From Nymphaea colorata (taxonomy: Eukaryota > Streptophyta > Magnoliopsida > Nymphaeales > Nymphaeaceae), in contig NC_045140.1 of the NCBI RefSeq assembly GCF_008831285.2, positions 6,427,528-6,491,527 on the forward strand: a DNA stretch of 64,000 bases, read 5' to 3'. The notes under the pieces are model-generated. The model did no database searches. It was not told where the DNA came from and saw nothing but the letters and a program-made list of their open reading frames with translations. The position numbers and the translations under genes were made by a program. Below, one piece after another: positions 46,031-60,619 of the stretch. Each line of letters opens with the position of its first letter. Position 1 is the first letter of the stretch.

Positions 46031-46129
46031 CACCCATGCCCCCTTCCCAATCTTGCTCCGAGTGACATCGCAATTTCAGTGGCCTCAGCTCTTCCGCCGC
46101 CATCCTCTTGTCATCTCCATGGAACCACC

Positions 46130-47110
46130 CAGGGGTGAAGGCAATTATGGCGTTGTGTGGGCAATTGCCCATGTGGACCCACAAAATTTTCTATGTTCAT
46201 ATTGATACTCAAGGAAAATTGTCTTCATTAACATATTGGTGCCCTTTAAAAATTTAGGTCTTGTTTGGATACAACCCTTCAAAACATGGTTATTGTCAAA
46301 ACCTGGTATTTTAAAACCAATTTTTTAAAGAGTTTTGAGGTCCTGGTTTTAGTGTTTGGGTAACATGAAAAAAACCAGGTTTTCTAAAATGAAGGTTTGG
46401 TTTTTGTTTGGATGACCAAAAATTGGTTTTGGACATTCTTTTAAATCCAACTTTTCAGTTGAATGGTAGTTGAAAACCAGTTATCCTAAACTTTGTGAAA
46501 CAAGAAAGTTCTTTTGCTTTTTCCCTTTCCAGTCCATATATTTGGTACTGACTTAGATCTTCAGAAAACTATCCATACAAATCAGAGTCTAGCATACAAA
46601 GATTTGGAACAATGAAGGCTACCAACATGTTGAAGACTTTTCGGTTCAACATCACAATTGGTATGTGTTGTCTCCCCAAAACAGGTTGTATCATCTCCTC
46701 AATGAGATTGTCCGAGACAAAAATTGAGTTATTCTTTGGATTAGTCCATTAGGTGACTTCTCCTTCGGTACTGATTAGCATTAAAAATTCAATCAACTAT
46801 GTCATTGCCGTCCAAGTTTGGAGGCTCAACCTTGATCCTAGGTACTGGGTTTGGGCTCAAGTTCGTGCATTCAGCCTTTCTGATTTATTTCGCCATTCCT
46901 CAAAAGACTGCATGCACGTCGTGATGAAATTTAGGTTGCCCACTCGAGAAGGGATGCATGCATGCACTGGCAGAGCCATAAATTTCTGGTCAAGGCGCAC
47001 TCTAAGGTTAAATTTCAAACTTTAAGGGGCAGTCACATGTAAAAAACTGTTGATGCACAGTTTATATGTAAATAAAGTACATTTTTGTATGCCGGTGTGG
47101 GCAATTACAT
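46130..47110. other. Cluster of CAGGGG-family fragments
   Basis: CAGGGGTGAAGGCAATTATG at 46130 looks like another left end, followed by GGGCAATTGCCC at 46168. 46970-47110 repeats the family text (GCAGAGCCATAAATTT, AAGGGGCAGTCACATGTAAA, GTGTGGGCAATTAC). 46265-46460 holds CCTGGTTTT repeats that are similar to 59740-59850. No complete element with a duplication is seen. Confidence 0.4.
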
Positions 47111-47159
47111 TGTTCATTGAGGAAGACTGCCCAGCTTGATGCTTCTGCCTTGCACGTCG

Positions 47160-47430
47160 AGGCGCAAGGCATAGATCCACTAATGATAGAAGAAAGTTGG
47201 CTCGGACTCGGATCAGCTATGACCGGATCAGTGAGTTGGCTCGTCTACTTGGTCGAGTATTAAATAACTTAAATCGGACGAATCAAACCAAGTTGGGCTG
47301 AGTCAGGGGCGAGCCGGGCCAACCTTGACTCGTGGCTAGGTTCTCTAGCGATCCGAGCTGACTCGGGCGATGCCCGAGCCAACTCAGTGAGTCAGCCAAC
47401 TATGCCCTCTGTTATAGCCCTACACAGGGA
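47160..47430. mobile_element. GC-rich hAT-like MITE remnant
   Basis: Contains GTTGGCTCGGACTCGG on the left and, inverted on the right, GTAGGGCTATAACAGAGGGC and GTTGGCTCGGGCATCG. The arms are self-complementary in part. No target duplication is identified. Confidence 0.35.
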
Positions 47431-50400
47431 ATCCAAATTTTGAATTGGTTCTAGATCCATTGAAAAAGGGATGGATTTGTATTGTCAATAGTATGATATA
47501 TATAATGATTTTGTTTGATGATATTTTTAAAAGCACCATATTTGACTGCTTAAATGGAGATGGAGATACCTTGGCCAGCGTTTTCATGATATTGAGTAAT
47601 TACCAAGTTCTTTAACCTACATTAGTTGACAGTCTTAGATGTGCCTTTTGGAGAATATACTTTTTTCTTTATTTTCTAGAATTTAATTGGAAAGGGAAGA
47701 ACCTTCACCAACCACACTATAATTAATATTAACGAGTCGCCCTTATGAAGCGGACTGGGGTCCAATAAGACGGATTAGATCCGAATCTAGGAATCCAAAT
47801 CAAGTTTGTAATAAATTTAAAATTCTGCGTACTTTTTAATATGATCTGTTGGACATATGACTCCAATGAAGTTAGGATCTGATTTTGCCTCCGTTTTTCT
47901 TAAGTTTTTATTTAATAGTGTCACTTGCTTAGGTATTTTCTGAATTCCTCCATCATTTTCAACTTTCTAATATTTTGAAGAATATTTAGACGCATTCATA
48001 TGTCTGGTCTCATATCATCATCCAAATAATCTAACATATATCATCATCCAAATAATCTAACATTAGCTGTCAAGGTACATTAATAAGGAGAAAAAATTAA
48101 AAAAGAGTTACTGCATGGTCCTTAAACCTCATGATGTGCATGCGTCCTTTACTGAAGCTAACTAATGACTGCTTATGATTTGATATATAAAATGATCACC
48201 TTTGAATGTGATTATAACCCAGAAAACTTTGGATATCAGATATTTAAACCATCTAAAATTCTATATATACATGGGAAAATTCTGCTTTTTTATGCCGCGT
48301 TTGAAGCTGTCCAGCATCCGCGTGGTTGATTTTGTGAAATGAAGAGAGAGACACATGCCTTTCTGTGTTTTTAGACTCTATAAAATCATCTCTATATATT
48401 TTGTAGTTGGTGAAAAAGGTCGTCCTTGAGATCAAGGGTAAGATCACAATTATGCTGAACAGCCCACTAGAGCAATTTCTGTTTTATCAAATTTTACCGA
48501 GTATGAGTATTCATCATCATACTCATCTTAGGTCAAAACATTCATCCTTCTTTTCATTTCTTAAGGTACTAAGCTTACTTTCAATGCCTTGGAGGTGATA
48601 CCCTTGTTATGCTTAACTTGCATATATGTGTCCTCCTATTTTTGTAACCGCATGAAAGGTTTATGTCTCGAGAATACAAAATAGAAACTAACTGCCTACC
48701 ACACTTCACCCCATTCATTGCATCAACCCTATCAGGATAACAGTTTCTATTAATTGTTATAACTGTTTAAAACTTCAACAAATAGATTCAATGAATTTTA
48801 GGAGCACGAGGATAAGAAATCATAAAAATTAAAAATGAAAGAACTAAATTAGAGCGAGGTAAAAATATAGTATTCTTGAGACACTTGTATAGGTGGCACA
48901 ACTTTGGTATGTGTACTGCATATGAATTTAAAATCATAACAATGTGAAGTTAACACATTGTAATGAAATTTTTGATGGGCTGACGTGGGTAGTGGCCCCC
49001 ACCTCAGCCAACAAGTAACTCCGCTACTGAGCCAAGGTAGAGGCAAGTGTGGGCTACATATGAGCAATTGCCCTCAGGGGCTCCAAATAACTTTATATTT
49101 TTACGTTGATATATTAAAGCAATTTTTCTCATTTAAATATTTGTGTTCTTTAAATTTAAAATTTTATACTTCGTGCCCCTTAGCCAGTGCTCCCGATCTG
49201 AGCAAAAAAAATTTGAAAGTATGCTGGTGAACAAATATTTCACTTGTCGTCTGTCCCTGACACAATCAGAGTGAAATATTTTTACAATCTTTGTGTTAGC
49301 CCAACAAACGCGCCACCCTACTTAAGTAATTGGTATCGCCAGTATTTTGGCACTTGTGGCGTGAGTTGCCAACCTGGTTATATGTGTCATACTGGTACAT
49401 GAATTTTCAAATATTGAATTTTCGTGCATAGTATAATTAATGATTAAAATATCTTTAGTTTACATTTAAAACAAAAAAAACTTTTCGTAAAAACAAAAAT
49501 AAAAAAGAACTATACTGTATATTTCTTTTTAATAAATTATAAAAATGTCATTCTCTACATTACTGTGTACCTCTCAACTTACTCTCTGTGAGTTGGGGCT
49601 CTTGACCAAGAAATAATTAACCACAAATAGGACGTAGCTTGGCCGCCAAGCTCAGTTAGGTTTGGACTGAATGGCCCATAAAGTTTGCAGTTTGACGACT
49701 CATATCCACCAACCCTGCCTGATTCCGGCCGTCTCCGCCACCAAACCCACCCATTCTCCGTTGCTTGTCTTATCAAGTAGTTGACAGCAAAGAAAAACAA
49801 ACTCCAAATGGGAAGGAGAGAAAATGATTGATTTGTCACATCCCACCAGCTTTTTCCGTTGGCATTTTTCCGACGACCGAGCAAGCGACACGTTTTTCCG
49901 GCTATGCCGGACTTCGACTTGCTGCTGTGTAACACTTGGTAAAGTCCACACACACATCGTTGGCTATTATTGAATAAAAAGATACTTTAATTACTTTAGT
50001 TCCTATAGCAGAACCTCTTTGTGATTGTTTGGTAACAGTAATTGGGAGTGCTCAACAAAAATAAGCATTAGAATTAGGCACTCACATAATATTCTTATTA
50101 TCAAACAACATCTTTGTGTGTTTGGTCTCTCAAAAATTTTATGCTTGCTTTGGACTAAATATGATTCCGATAAATTGATTTCATTAAGGGCCCATTTGGT
50201 GGCTGCATGAAAAATTTTACGAAATTGTTATCCTAGAATAAATTCCTAGAGTAGGATTGAAGAGATTTTTTTTTCTTCTTCATTCCAAATTCAGCTTGTA
50301 TTTGGATGAACTTCTCATGACATTCCCTTTTATTTTATTTTATTTTTTTGTTTAGATGGGCCTTCATAATAAAAATGAGAAAAAAATAACGATCTTTACT

Positions 50401-51302
50401 AAATAGAAGTTGATATGGACAAGAAACTATGAGGAGTGATGTCAGTACATCTTATTTAAATTGGATATATGACTGAACAATTCCATAAAAAACCGATAAG
50501 AAAGAAAAAACTAAATCTGATGAAGAAATCGGATTGGATTCAGATTTAAAAAATAACATACAATCATATTTTGATTTGGATATTGGATGGCTTCATTTTG
50601 AAGCTGGATTTAAATTTTAAATAAATATGTTATATCTAATGTCTTTACATTTTGAAAGTCTGCTGGATTCAATTTAAAATTCAAATTTGGACTCAAATGT
50701 GAATTTAAATTCAATTTGGATTCAAATGTGACATTGGATTTCAGTTTTGGACCTCGATTTCATCTGTATTTGAATCTGGATTTGAATCTGAATATGTGAA
50801 AATTGGGATATGATTAAGAATGCATAGGATTGGAAACAACATCCCCAACTACAAACTAATTAAAGGCGATGCCTTGTTAATGAGAGAAAAAAGAGAAAGA
50901 CGAAACAACACGTGTGTATTGGTTGAGAGACAAAGAGCCGGAATGACGATGACGAATGCCCTAACGGGCCAAAAAAAAAAATCCACAGAAAAAAGTCGGA
51001 AACTTCGTGCATTATTATATTCTCCACGGGCCCTAAATATGAGATCCTGGTTCGATTTCATGACGTTCAAATTAACAAACCATTAAGCACTTTCAGTCTT
51101 GAAGTTTGGAGTAAACCAGCTTTTGAATATCATGTTAGGTAGTCTGCAAATCCACTTCAATTGGAATTTCACATGAATTAGTTACAAAGCCGATAAAATA
51201 TTTCTTATTGGAAAGAAACCAACTTTGTTCACAAATTTTTGAACTTGGAATCAACTGTTCCACACCTGAACTGCATATGAGGATTCATTTCATAAATGAG
51301 AT
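47431..51302. other. Gene-poor DNA
   Basis: No recognisable gene on either strand. 49060-49260 holds another CAGGGG-family fragment (GAGCAATTGCCC, TTCGTGCCCCTTAGCC, GTCTGTCCCTGACAC). 50480-50815 is rich in GGATTCA(A/G)ATTT motifs like the interior of the TAGGGATG hAT family. 48010-48062 holds a 26-bp doublet (ATCATCATCCAAATAATC twice). Confidence 0.35.
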
Positions 51303-51508
51303 GGGTGGTAGCGTACTGGGCGGTAAGGTGGTTTCGCTAGTTAGATTCAAGTCTTGAAGTGGTCACTGTTACGTCTCAGTATGCTGTAAAAGGTCCCGAA
51401 GCATGTTTGTGAAACTTATGGGGCCAGAGAGATGGAGACAATGGCTTCTCTTAAAGGACGGTAGAACAACCACTCACCCTTTAACAAAAAAACAAAAAAC
51501 AAAAAAAG
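51303..51508 (+). mobile_element. Second tRNA-derived SINE-like element
   Basis: A box GGTAGCGTACTGGG (51307-51320) and B box GTTAGATTCAAGTC (51340-51353), then a unique body and an A-rich tail of repeated AACAAAAAA units at 51482-51508. The A-rich tail is a good SINE signature. The target duplication is not resolved. Confidence 0.55.
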
Positions 51509-52024
51509 ATGTGGGACCCATTTGAACCCTTTCTGATGTGCCATGATCTTAGGAAATGAGATGTCTTATATCACCAATGTACGAACATACGACTAGATCG
51601 CAGTCCAATCTCATTACTAATTTGGAACCTACAAGACTATGTAGGCAGTTGCCCGCACAAGTCCACATGTTACTCCGCCATTGAAACCATGTTTATAAGG
51701 TTATGTACAAATGGTAGAAAATTCACAAAGCTAGGGTTTAATGTTTATGGTTTAGCCTTTTTGCATAACAGTGACCTCTATTTTATCATTCCATTGGGTA
51801 CACCGACGACATTAATAATAATTCGTGCATTTTTTTAAAAATAATGCTAATGCGTTAATCACATTACATAACTAACCTTATGCATGACTCATATAGTACA
51901 GTTGTTGGATGTCGGGAGTCTATCTATTTTTTATTTCTTCCTGGGTTTAGGTATGATCAATCATTAATTGCCTTAATTAATCTTAAGCATCTCATGTTTT
52001 ATTGGCGAAAATCTATGCAATATG

Positions 52025-52027
<3 letters not shown>
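51509..52027. other. Intergenic DNA, no gene seen
   Basis: Includes a CAGGGG-family trace at 51640-51665 (GGCAGTTGCCCGCACAAG). No gene seen. Confidence 0.35.

Positions 52028-52097
<70 letters not shown>
52028..52097. repeat. (TA)35 microsatellite
   Basis: About 70 bp of uninterrupted TA, the longest simple repeat in the window. Open frames reading through it on both strands (poly Tyr-Ile) are artefacts. Confidence 0.96.
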
Positions 52098-52099
<2 letters not shown>

Positions 52100-52625
52100 A
52101 TATTCATTGACCAAATGACTGAAATACCCCTTCTGATAAGAGGGTAGAATATTCTCCTGTCACACAATGTCATGTTGGGGGTTAGAATTAACATTTCGAT
52201 GCCTTCTTGGCCGCCACATTTTATATTTGAGCTAAAGAAATGGTCAGGACGACTCGTACAGCGTTATATGTTGACCGATAAGAGGGGAGGGCGTCTGCCA
52301 GACATGCATGCAAACAGGGGCCGGGCTGTCACGTTCTTCTCTCTTATGAGATAACACAAAACTACCTTCCATCTATTAATCATCTGTCTTGTAGTGAAGC
52401 CGGTTGCAAATAAGTAAATAAATATGCATTTTTACCGGCAAATAAATAGATGCAGGAGTGCTCCTCATTGTGGGATGCAAATAAAATATTTCTAAAAGAT
52501 TGACAAAAATTATTAAAAAACATATAATGTTTACGCAAGTAACTAATCCTCGATCAATTTTTAAAAGACAACAAATAGATGATCACCTTTGGGGAGAAAT
52601 TCTCAAACAGACAACTATTGACAGA

Positions 52626-53053
52626 ATGGGATGGCAATATATCCGATTTGAATCGGATCTCCAATCAAACCGATCTGAAAAAATCAGGTATGAAAAAAAT
52701 TGAATATCGGATTAAGAAATCGAATCGGATTTGAATTTAATAAATGGCATCTGATTTGATTTGGATTCGGATTCAGATTCAAATTCGGATGTACATAAGT
52801 ATCTGGCTGGATCCACATCAGATTCATTTTTAGACAAATATCTTGTACCGAATTCTATTTCGTTTTGAAAATTGGTAAAATCCGGTTCAAAATTCAGATT
52901 TGGATTCATATATGAATAAAAAAAATCGGATTTAGATACGACTTTTCTTCATTCGTATTTGAAACCGAATTCAAATCCGAATATGTGAATATTCTAAAAA
53001 GCAGACATGATTAATGGTATATCCAATTCAAATCTGTTCCGTTGACATCCCTA
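52626..53053. mobile_element. 428-bp hAT-type MITE, TAGGGATG family
   Basis: Left end ATGGGATGGCAAT at 52626; right end inverted TAGGGATGTCAAC closing at 53053, with the same terminal sequence as the nested element at 4161. Subterminal regions read ATATCCGATTTGAATCGG and, inverted, GATTTGAATTGGATATACC. The interior is full of GATTCGGATT motifs. The flanks (TTGACAGA, ATTATATT) do not match, so the duplication has decayed or the left end is slightly off. Confidence 0.62.
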
Positions 53054-53447
53054 ATTATATTTTATATAAATATTAAAAATATTCTCCTTAAAGATGAAAA
53101 TATCTTTCATCAGATCAAGGAAAGAGTAGTTCTTTGTCAAGAGTAAATTTTTTTGTCATTTTATATTCAAAATTAAATTTTTTTGCTGATATTTAGCGAC
53201 CTTTTAGAAATTTCCTTAGAAAGGTCCTGTCCCTGCTAGCTATTGTCCTGAAAGGAGGTCAAGCATTCAATTGTTCAATTGCATCTCTAAGCACGATCTA
53301 GTAGTTCTACTCGGTCTACAAGTAAAAAGATAGCCATATAACTTTTATTTATTATATGCATATGTTTCAACTTTGTTACTAAAGAAAAGCCTCACCTACC
53401 AATGTATTGCTAACCAGTTTCCTTACAATTAATTAGTTCATACCAAC

Positions 53448-53735
53448 TTTGTGTTTGATAGTTTGGAATTTTGATTCTAGAAACATGAATTAAAATTATA
53501 GAATTGATAAATTTAAACCATCATGACATGTGCCTTAAAAAAATATGAAAAAGTTCTAAAATTCTAAAATCATAATTCCGCCCCCTAGAGTAGAAGCACA
53601 ATTCCAGATTTTTTTTTAATTATAAGTCTATAATTATAGAATCAAAATTCTTTGTTTGATAACTCAATTCCCATTTCATCAAAAGTGAGAATTATTCATT
53701 ATAGAAGTCCACAATTCTAGCGCCATCAAATGCCT
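53448..53735. mobile_element. MITE with imperfect inverted ends
   Basis: The left GTTTGATAGTTTGGAATT and inverted right ATTTGATGGCGCTAGAATT are related, and the AT-rich interior contains further inverted AATTCTA and TAGAATT blocks. The superfamily is not assigned, since no clear 2- or 3-bp duplication is resolved. Confidence 0.5.
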
Positions 53736-56030
53736 CTTAAGAGGTACCTCCAAAAAAAAAAAAAAAAAAACTAATGTGCACAATGATGCACATGCATTTT
53801 TTAAGCTTCTCTTTGGAAGTGACGAAAAACATTTATAAAGTTAGAAAGTGCATATACTTATTTGTTCATGTTTATAACCATTACAACATTTCAAAGTGAA
53901 AACCAAAGGCAGGGATGATATTGCCTAGGGCGGAGCTATGTGTGGGCAGTTGCCCACATGGACCAGTGGAATTCTCATTATGTTGAACTCGGACCTTGGT
54001 CCAACCAAATGGAGTTTTCCCTACTGAACCTACTTTGCTGCCCTCCAACTCTTGGTTCTTGACAACAAAGCACAGAGACTATCCAATGAATCTGCCTAAA
54101 TATTACTCAATTCGCGAGCTAACAATTCAATAAAGTTAATGTATGACTCTTTCATGATATCAACATGGCTTAGAAAATAAATAAAGTGAGAAAAAAAAAA
54201 TATTTATGTCAACAGGAAAGGAAAAAGTTGCAACTGAGAACATGCATGTGTAATAAATACAAACGCAGGTTTTTTTTGTGGAATTTTACAGGTTTTTTAT
54301 GGAATTTTGCATTTTTTCATATTTTTGTGATTATTTTTCATATATTGTACAAATTTGCATACCTTTTGCATATATACATATATATATTATATACATATTT
54401 TAAAATTACTCATCCATTCTTGTCCGCATAAACTTACCCATACAGCTATATTAGTATCTATGTGACTTAGATTAATGTCAAAGAATGTAGTTTGTCATGC
54501 TACTATAGGGTTCCCTTTGGGAAGAGAGCCCATTATTAAGTAGCCTAATGTTTAGGTGTGTGCTTTTTGGAAAAACATACTACCACAGTCATCATAAACT
54601 ATTTATAAACTACTCATATTATGATATTGGGTCCAGCTTGGGACAAAACTGTTTTTTAGGGTTCTTCAATACCAATACAGTGTTTCCTTTCCAATAAGCA
54701 AGTTGGTTGCACTTTATTGAACAGAAAACATTTTATATACAAAGAAGAGGAAAAGAGAATCTTATGCGGCTACAGATGGACATAAGAGAGTTTTTTTGAA
54801 ACCAATGGTGGAGCTATGTGGGGGTTGTTAGGCGCAAATATATTTATTTTTAGCATTGCACCTTTAAAATGTTTGGTTATTTATACATATAAGTACCTCT
54901 GCAAGTATTGAAGTTTTTGAATTAGTGTTCTCCTAACCAAAATTTTGTGGCTCAACTAGTGCTCCAAACCACATATATTACTTATGTTCTTTATCCTTTA
55001 TTGTTATTTGCATGTATCCTTAGATTGGTGCACATATAAGTTAATTGTTTGGTTTTGGAAGTTACATCTATTTTTGTTAAGTGAAAGACTAATCTTACAT
55101 GCCAAGTGAAGACCAAAGTCTGTCGCTTTTTCCTATCTTTTTATGGTCTAGAGTTGCTTTATAGTGTCTCAAGGTAGCGTCCGTACTATACTAGTAATTA
55201 AATATTAGTATTCTTCCTTTTTACACATAGAAGATTGAGTCATGGGAGTTTAAAAAGAAGATTGATCACTTAGCAACTCTTGCATGCACCAATTTGGTTA
55301 CTTTTTGTTTGGATGAGAAAAAAAAAAGAATAGAATGAATAGAAAGGACAGAGAGAGAACGGAAAATAGATGAAAGAGAAAGAAGAGAAAAGGAAAGGGA
55401 ATTAAAGTAATAATTATAAAAGCTTGTTTGGTAGAAAAAGATGGAAAATAAAAGAATTTAAATTAATTTACCATAATGCCCTTAAAGATTTTAGAACTTA
55501 TTATCCAAATAAAATATTTAAAAATATTTATATTTTAATTATATGGCCTGATTCAAGAGTGCCACATGTATTTAGGAAAACTATTTTATAGATAGCATAA
55601 TTTTTGTTTTATTATTTTCATATTATTTATTTATTTATTTTAAAATGACTTTGATCCATTCACGGGTAGCCGTAGATGAGTCACACCGACGTGCATCCGC
55701 TGAAAAAGGGCCGAACATTTGGGTCTTTTGCCTTGACTCAATATGAGATCCAAACCCGAGGGTTTACAAAGTCTATCCGTATTCGATCCATTTCTAAGGG
55801 CAGAGACGGAGCCAAGCCAAGTGAAGACGGAAGAGCCGTGAAGCCACCAACCGCCCGGACCCGACTCACTCACTCACCCACCCACCCGCCACCACGTCGC
55901 CCTCACCACCACGCGCTTCCCATTCTCTCCCCTCCTCCACCAACTATGCCCTCTCTCCCTTTGTCCTGTTCCGTCATTTCACTTTCGCCCAGAAAGCAAA
56001 AGGAAAAGAAATCTCTCCTCCTCTTCTCTG
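53736..56030. other. Intergenic DNA upstream of SAHH
   Basis: An A-run at 53754-53770, a CAGGGG-family trace at 53930-53965 (GGGCGGAGCTATGTGTGGGC), and AT-rich DNA. From about 55660 the sequence becomes GC-rich and pyrimidine-rich toward the SAHH promoter. No other gene seen. Confidence 0.4.
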
Positions 56031-56037
56031 TTGTTTC

Positions 56038-56044
56038 TATAAAG
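56038..56044 (+). promoter_or_regulatory. TATA box of the SAHH gene
   Basis: TATAAAG in a C/T-rich promoter, 187 bp upstream of the SAHH start codon, predicting transcription from about 56070 and a leader of about 160 bases. Inferred from sequence and position. Confidence 0.6.
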
Positions 56045-56230
56045 TCCCACTGCCAGCCTCCTCTCTTCCCCGCCCCTAACCCTAAGAAGTGGGAACCCTC
56101 TCAGATCCGAAGCTAGAGGGTCACCTGTTGTTTCCCTTCTTCCTCCCTTGGATCTGAAGGAGTCGAGTGCTCCTTCTTCTTCTACTTAGTTTTTAGTTGT
56201 CCTTTGTTTCCCTGCATTTTTCCGAGCGCG

Positions 56231-59041
<2,811 letters not shown>

Positions 59042-60480
59042 ACAGCCAAAGGCGTTATGTGCCTCGGAAGAATCCTATGCCATCCAACGGCGACGTTCTT
59101 TTTGCTTTCCATTATTTTCCCTTTCAGTCTTTTTGTGGGTTAATTGAGAGGTTCTTCCTGTCTGGTTGGATGGTGTTGGGAGGAGATTCCTCCAATAAGA
59201 ATGTGGGGAGTGAGGTTTTAGTTTTGTCGCTGTGGAAGTGCAATATCACATGATGTAATAGAAATGCCATTCACTAGTATTCAAGATTAATGTTGGTTAT
59301 CTGCCCTTGTGCTCTCGAGTTATGTGCTGTAACTCCTGCGAATTTGTCCCAGAACACCGCTGTCTTTGTTACGTTGCGTGGCACGCTGGACCAGAGGTTT
59401 GGGCTGTCGAACGATGACGCGAGATACTGGCAAGTGGGCTGCACGCATTGCCTAACCCACGCTTTGCATAAACGCGCAAAGGTGGAACGCGTGGCATCTT
59501 GACCTCTATTGAAGTAAATGCATAAAAAGAAGCTTGAAAACCGTGCTTGCATCAGTCTCAATCAGGATTTCCTAGCTTTGGTGGTATATGCAAGTGCAAT
59601 TCAAATTTAAACCAGTCATAAAAATCGATGCTCAACCGAATTGAGAATCGGCTGTTTCACCGATTCAGCTGAATCTGTAAACCTAAATGGGCTACAAACA
59701 CTTAAAAAAGCATAGTTACCTGAAGACCTGGTTTTTTAATGAGTTTCTGAGACCTGGTTTACCTGTTTGAACGACAAAGGCAAAAACCAAGCTTTCTTCA
59801 CTTTCTGAAGCCTGGTTTTATTTGGATGACAAAAGAGTTTTTCAGGGTGCCTGTAAAAAATAAGTTCAGGTGAATAATGAATAGCAGGTATGTTAGTCAT
59901 ATTGACAAGAAAAAGATGAAGGCAACATCAAAAGACTCTCATATTGCAGAAGGTTTTACATTACCAATGGTCATAATAAGAACTTGTATTATAACAGCCA
60001 AATGTACCTATCTAGCATATTGCAGAAGAACATGTGTAATAATGACCATATCTTTGGTAGAATCCTGTTCTGAATAGTAACTCAACATGCCAAAGCTTGA
60101 GAGCAATCTTGTCGCCGACGCTCAGAGCCCTTTACTTCCGTTGTCAATGTACCGAGTCAGTTTGCCGTCGGCCTGCTTCAGAATGCTTAAATTCACCAAC
60201 GCATCTTCTCCGAATAACTATCCTCAGCCAAATGCACCCAGTGCTTAATATACCCAGTCAGTTTTTGTAAAAAGATCAGCAGCCTACAGCCGGCAATTAC
60301 AAATAGCCTCAGCCTTGCGGTAAATGATGAACAAATCAAAAATAGTGAAACAACAAAATCAGAGCAAGAGCAAAAACATGAGCAGCTATTTTCTTCATTA
60401 CAAATCACATGATTACAATACATCTTGGCTTGAGCAGCTTCTTGGAGATTCCTCACAGCAGTACAATTCAATCTAGACTA
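59042..60480. other. SAHH 3' flank and intergenic DNA
   Basis: Presumed SAHH 3' UTR to about 59270 (CCAATAAGAATG near 59190 is a possible poly(A) context). 59735-59850 carries CCTGGTTTT repeats like 46265-46460. No further gene is firmly visible. Confidence 0.4.
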
Positions 60481-60502
60481 ACATTAAATTAACCAATTGC
60501 TA

Positions 60503-60615
60503 TTAATCTTTGCCTTCCCCTCCGTCCCATCCATACCAAGGAACAAGTTCGTCCACACCATGGTCATGATGCAACAAGCCACTGGACCTGGAAAATGGCC
60601 AGCCAAAGCTCATGT
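60503..60615 (-). other. Possible terminal exon of an unknown minus-strand gene
   Basis: On the minus strand a frame of about 35 codons ends at TAA (60505-60503) and reads protein-like text such as HHDHGVDELVPWYGWDGG. It is preceded by GAGCAG, which could be a splice acceptor, and by an in-frame stop. I cannot name a family and cannot find the preceding exon in 60.6-62.8 kb. It may be chance; confidence is low. Confidence 0.22.
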
Positions 60616-60619
60616 CTGC

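Noticed and set aside
46130..47110. One single hAT element spanning the whole interval
   Set aside because: The left end is good, but no matching right end or duplication could be found, and the text suggests several fragments.
52028..52110. Open frames of repeated Tyr-Ile through the TA repeat
   Set aside because: Microsatellite read-through on both strands; no biological protein.
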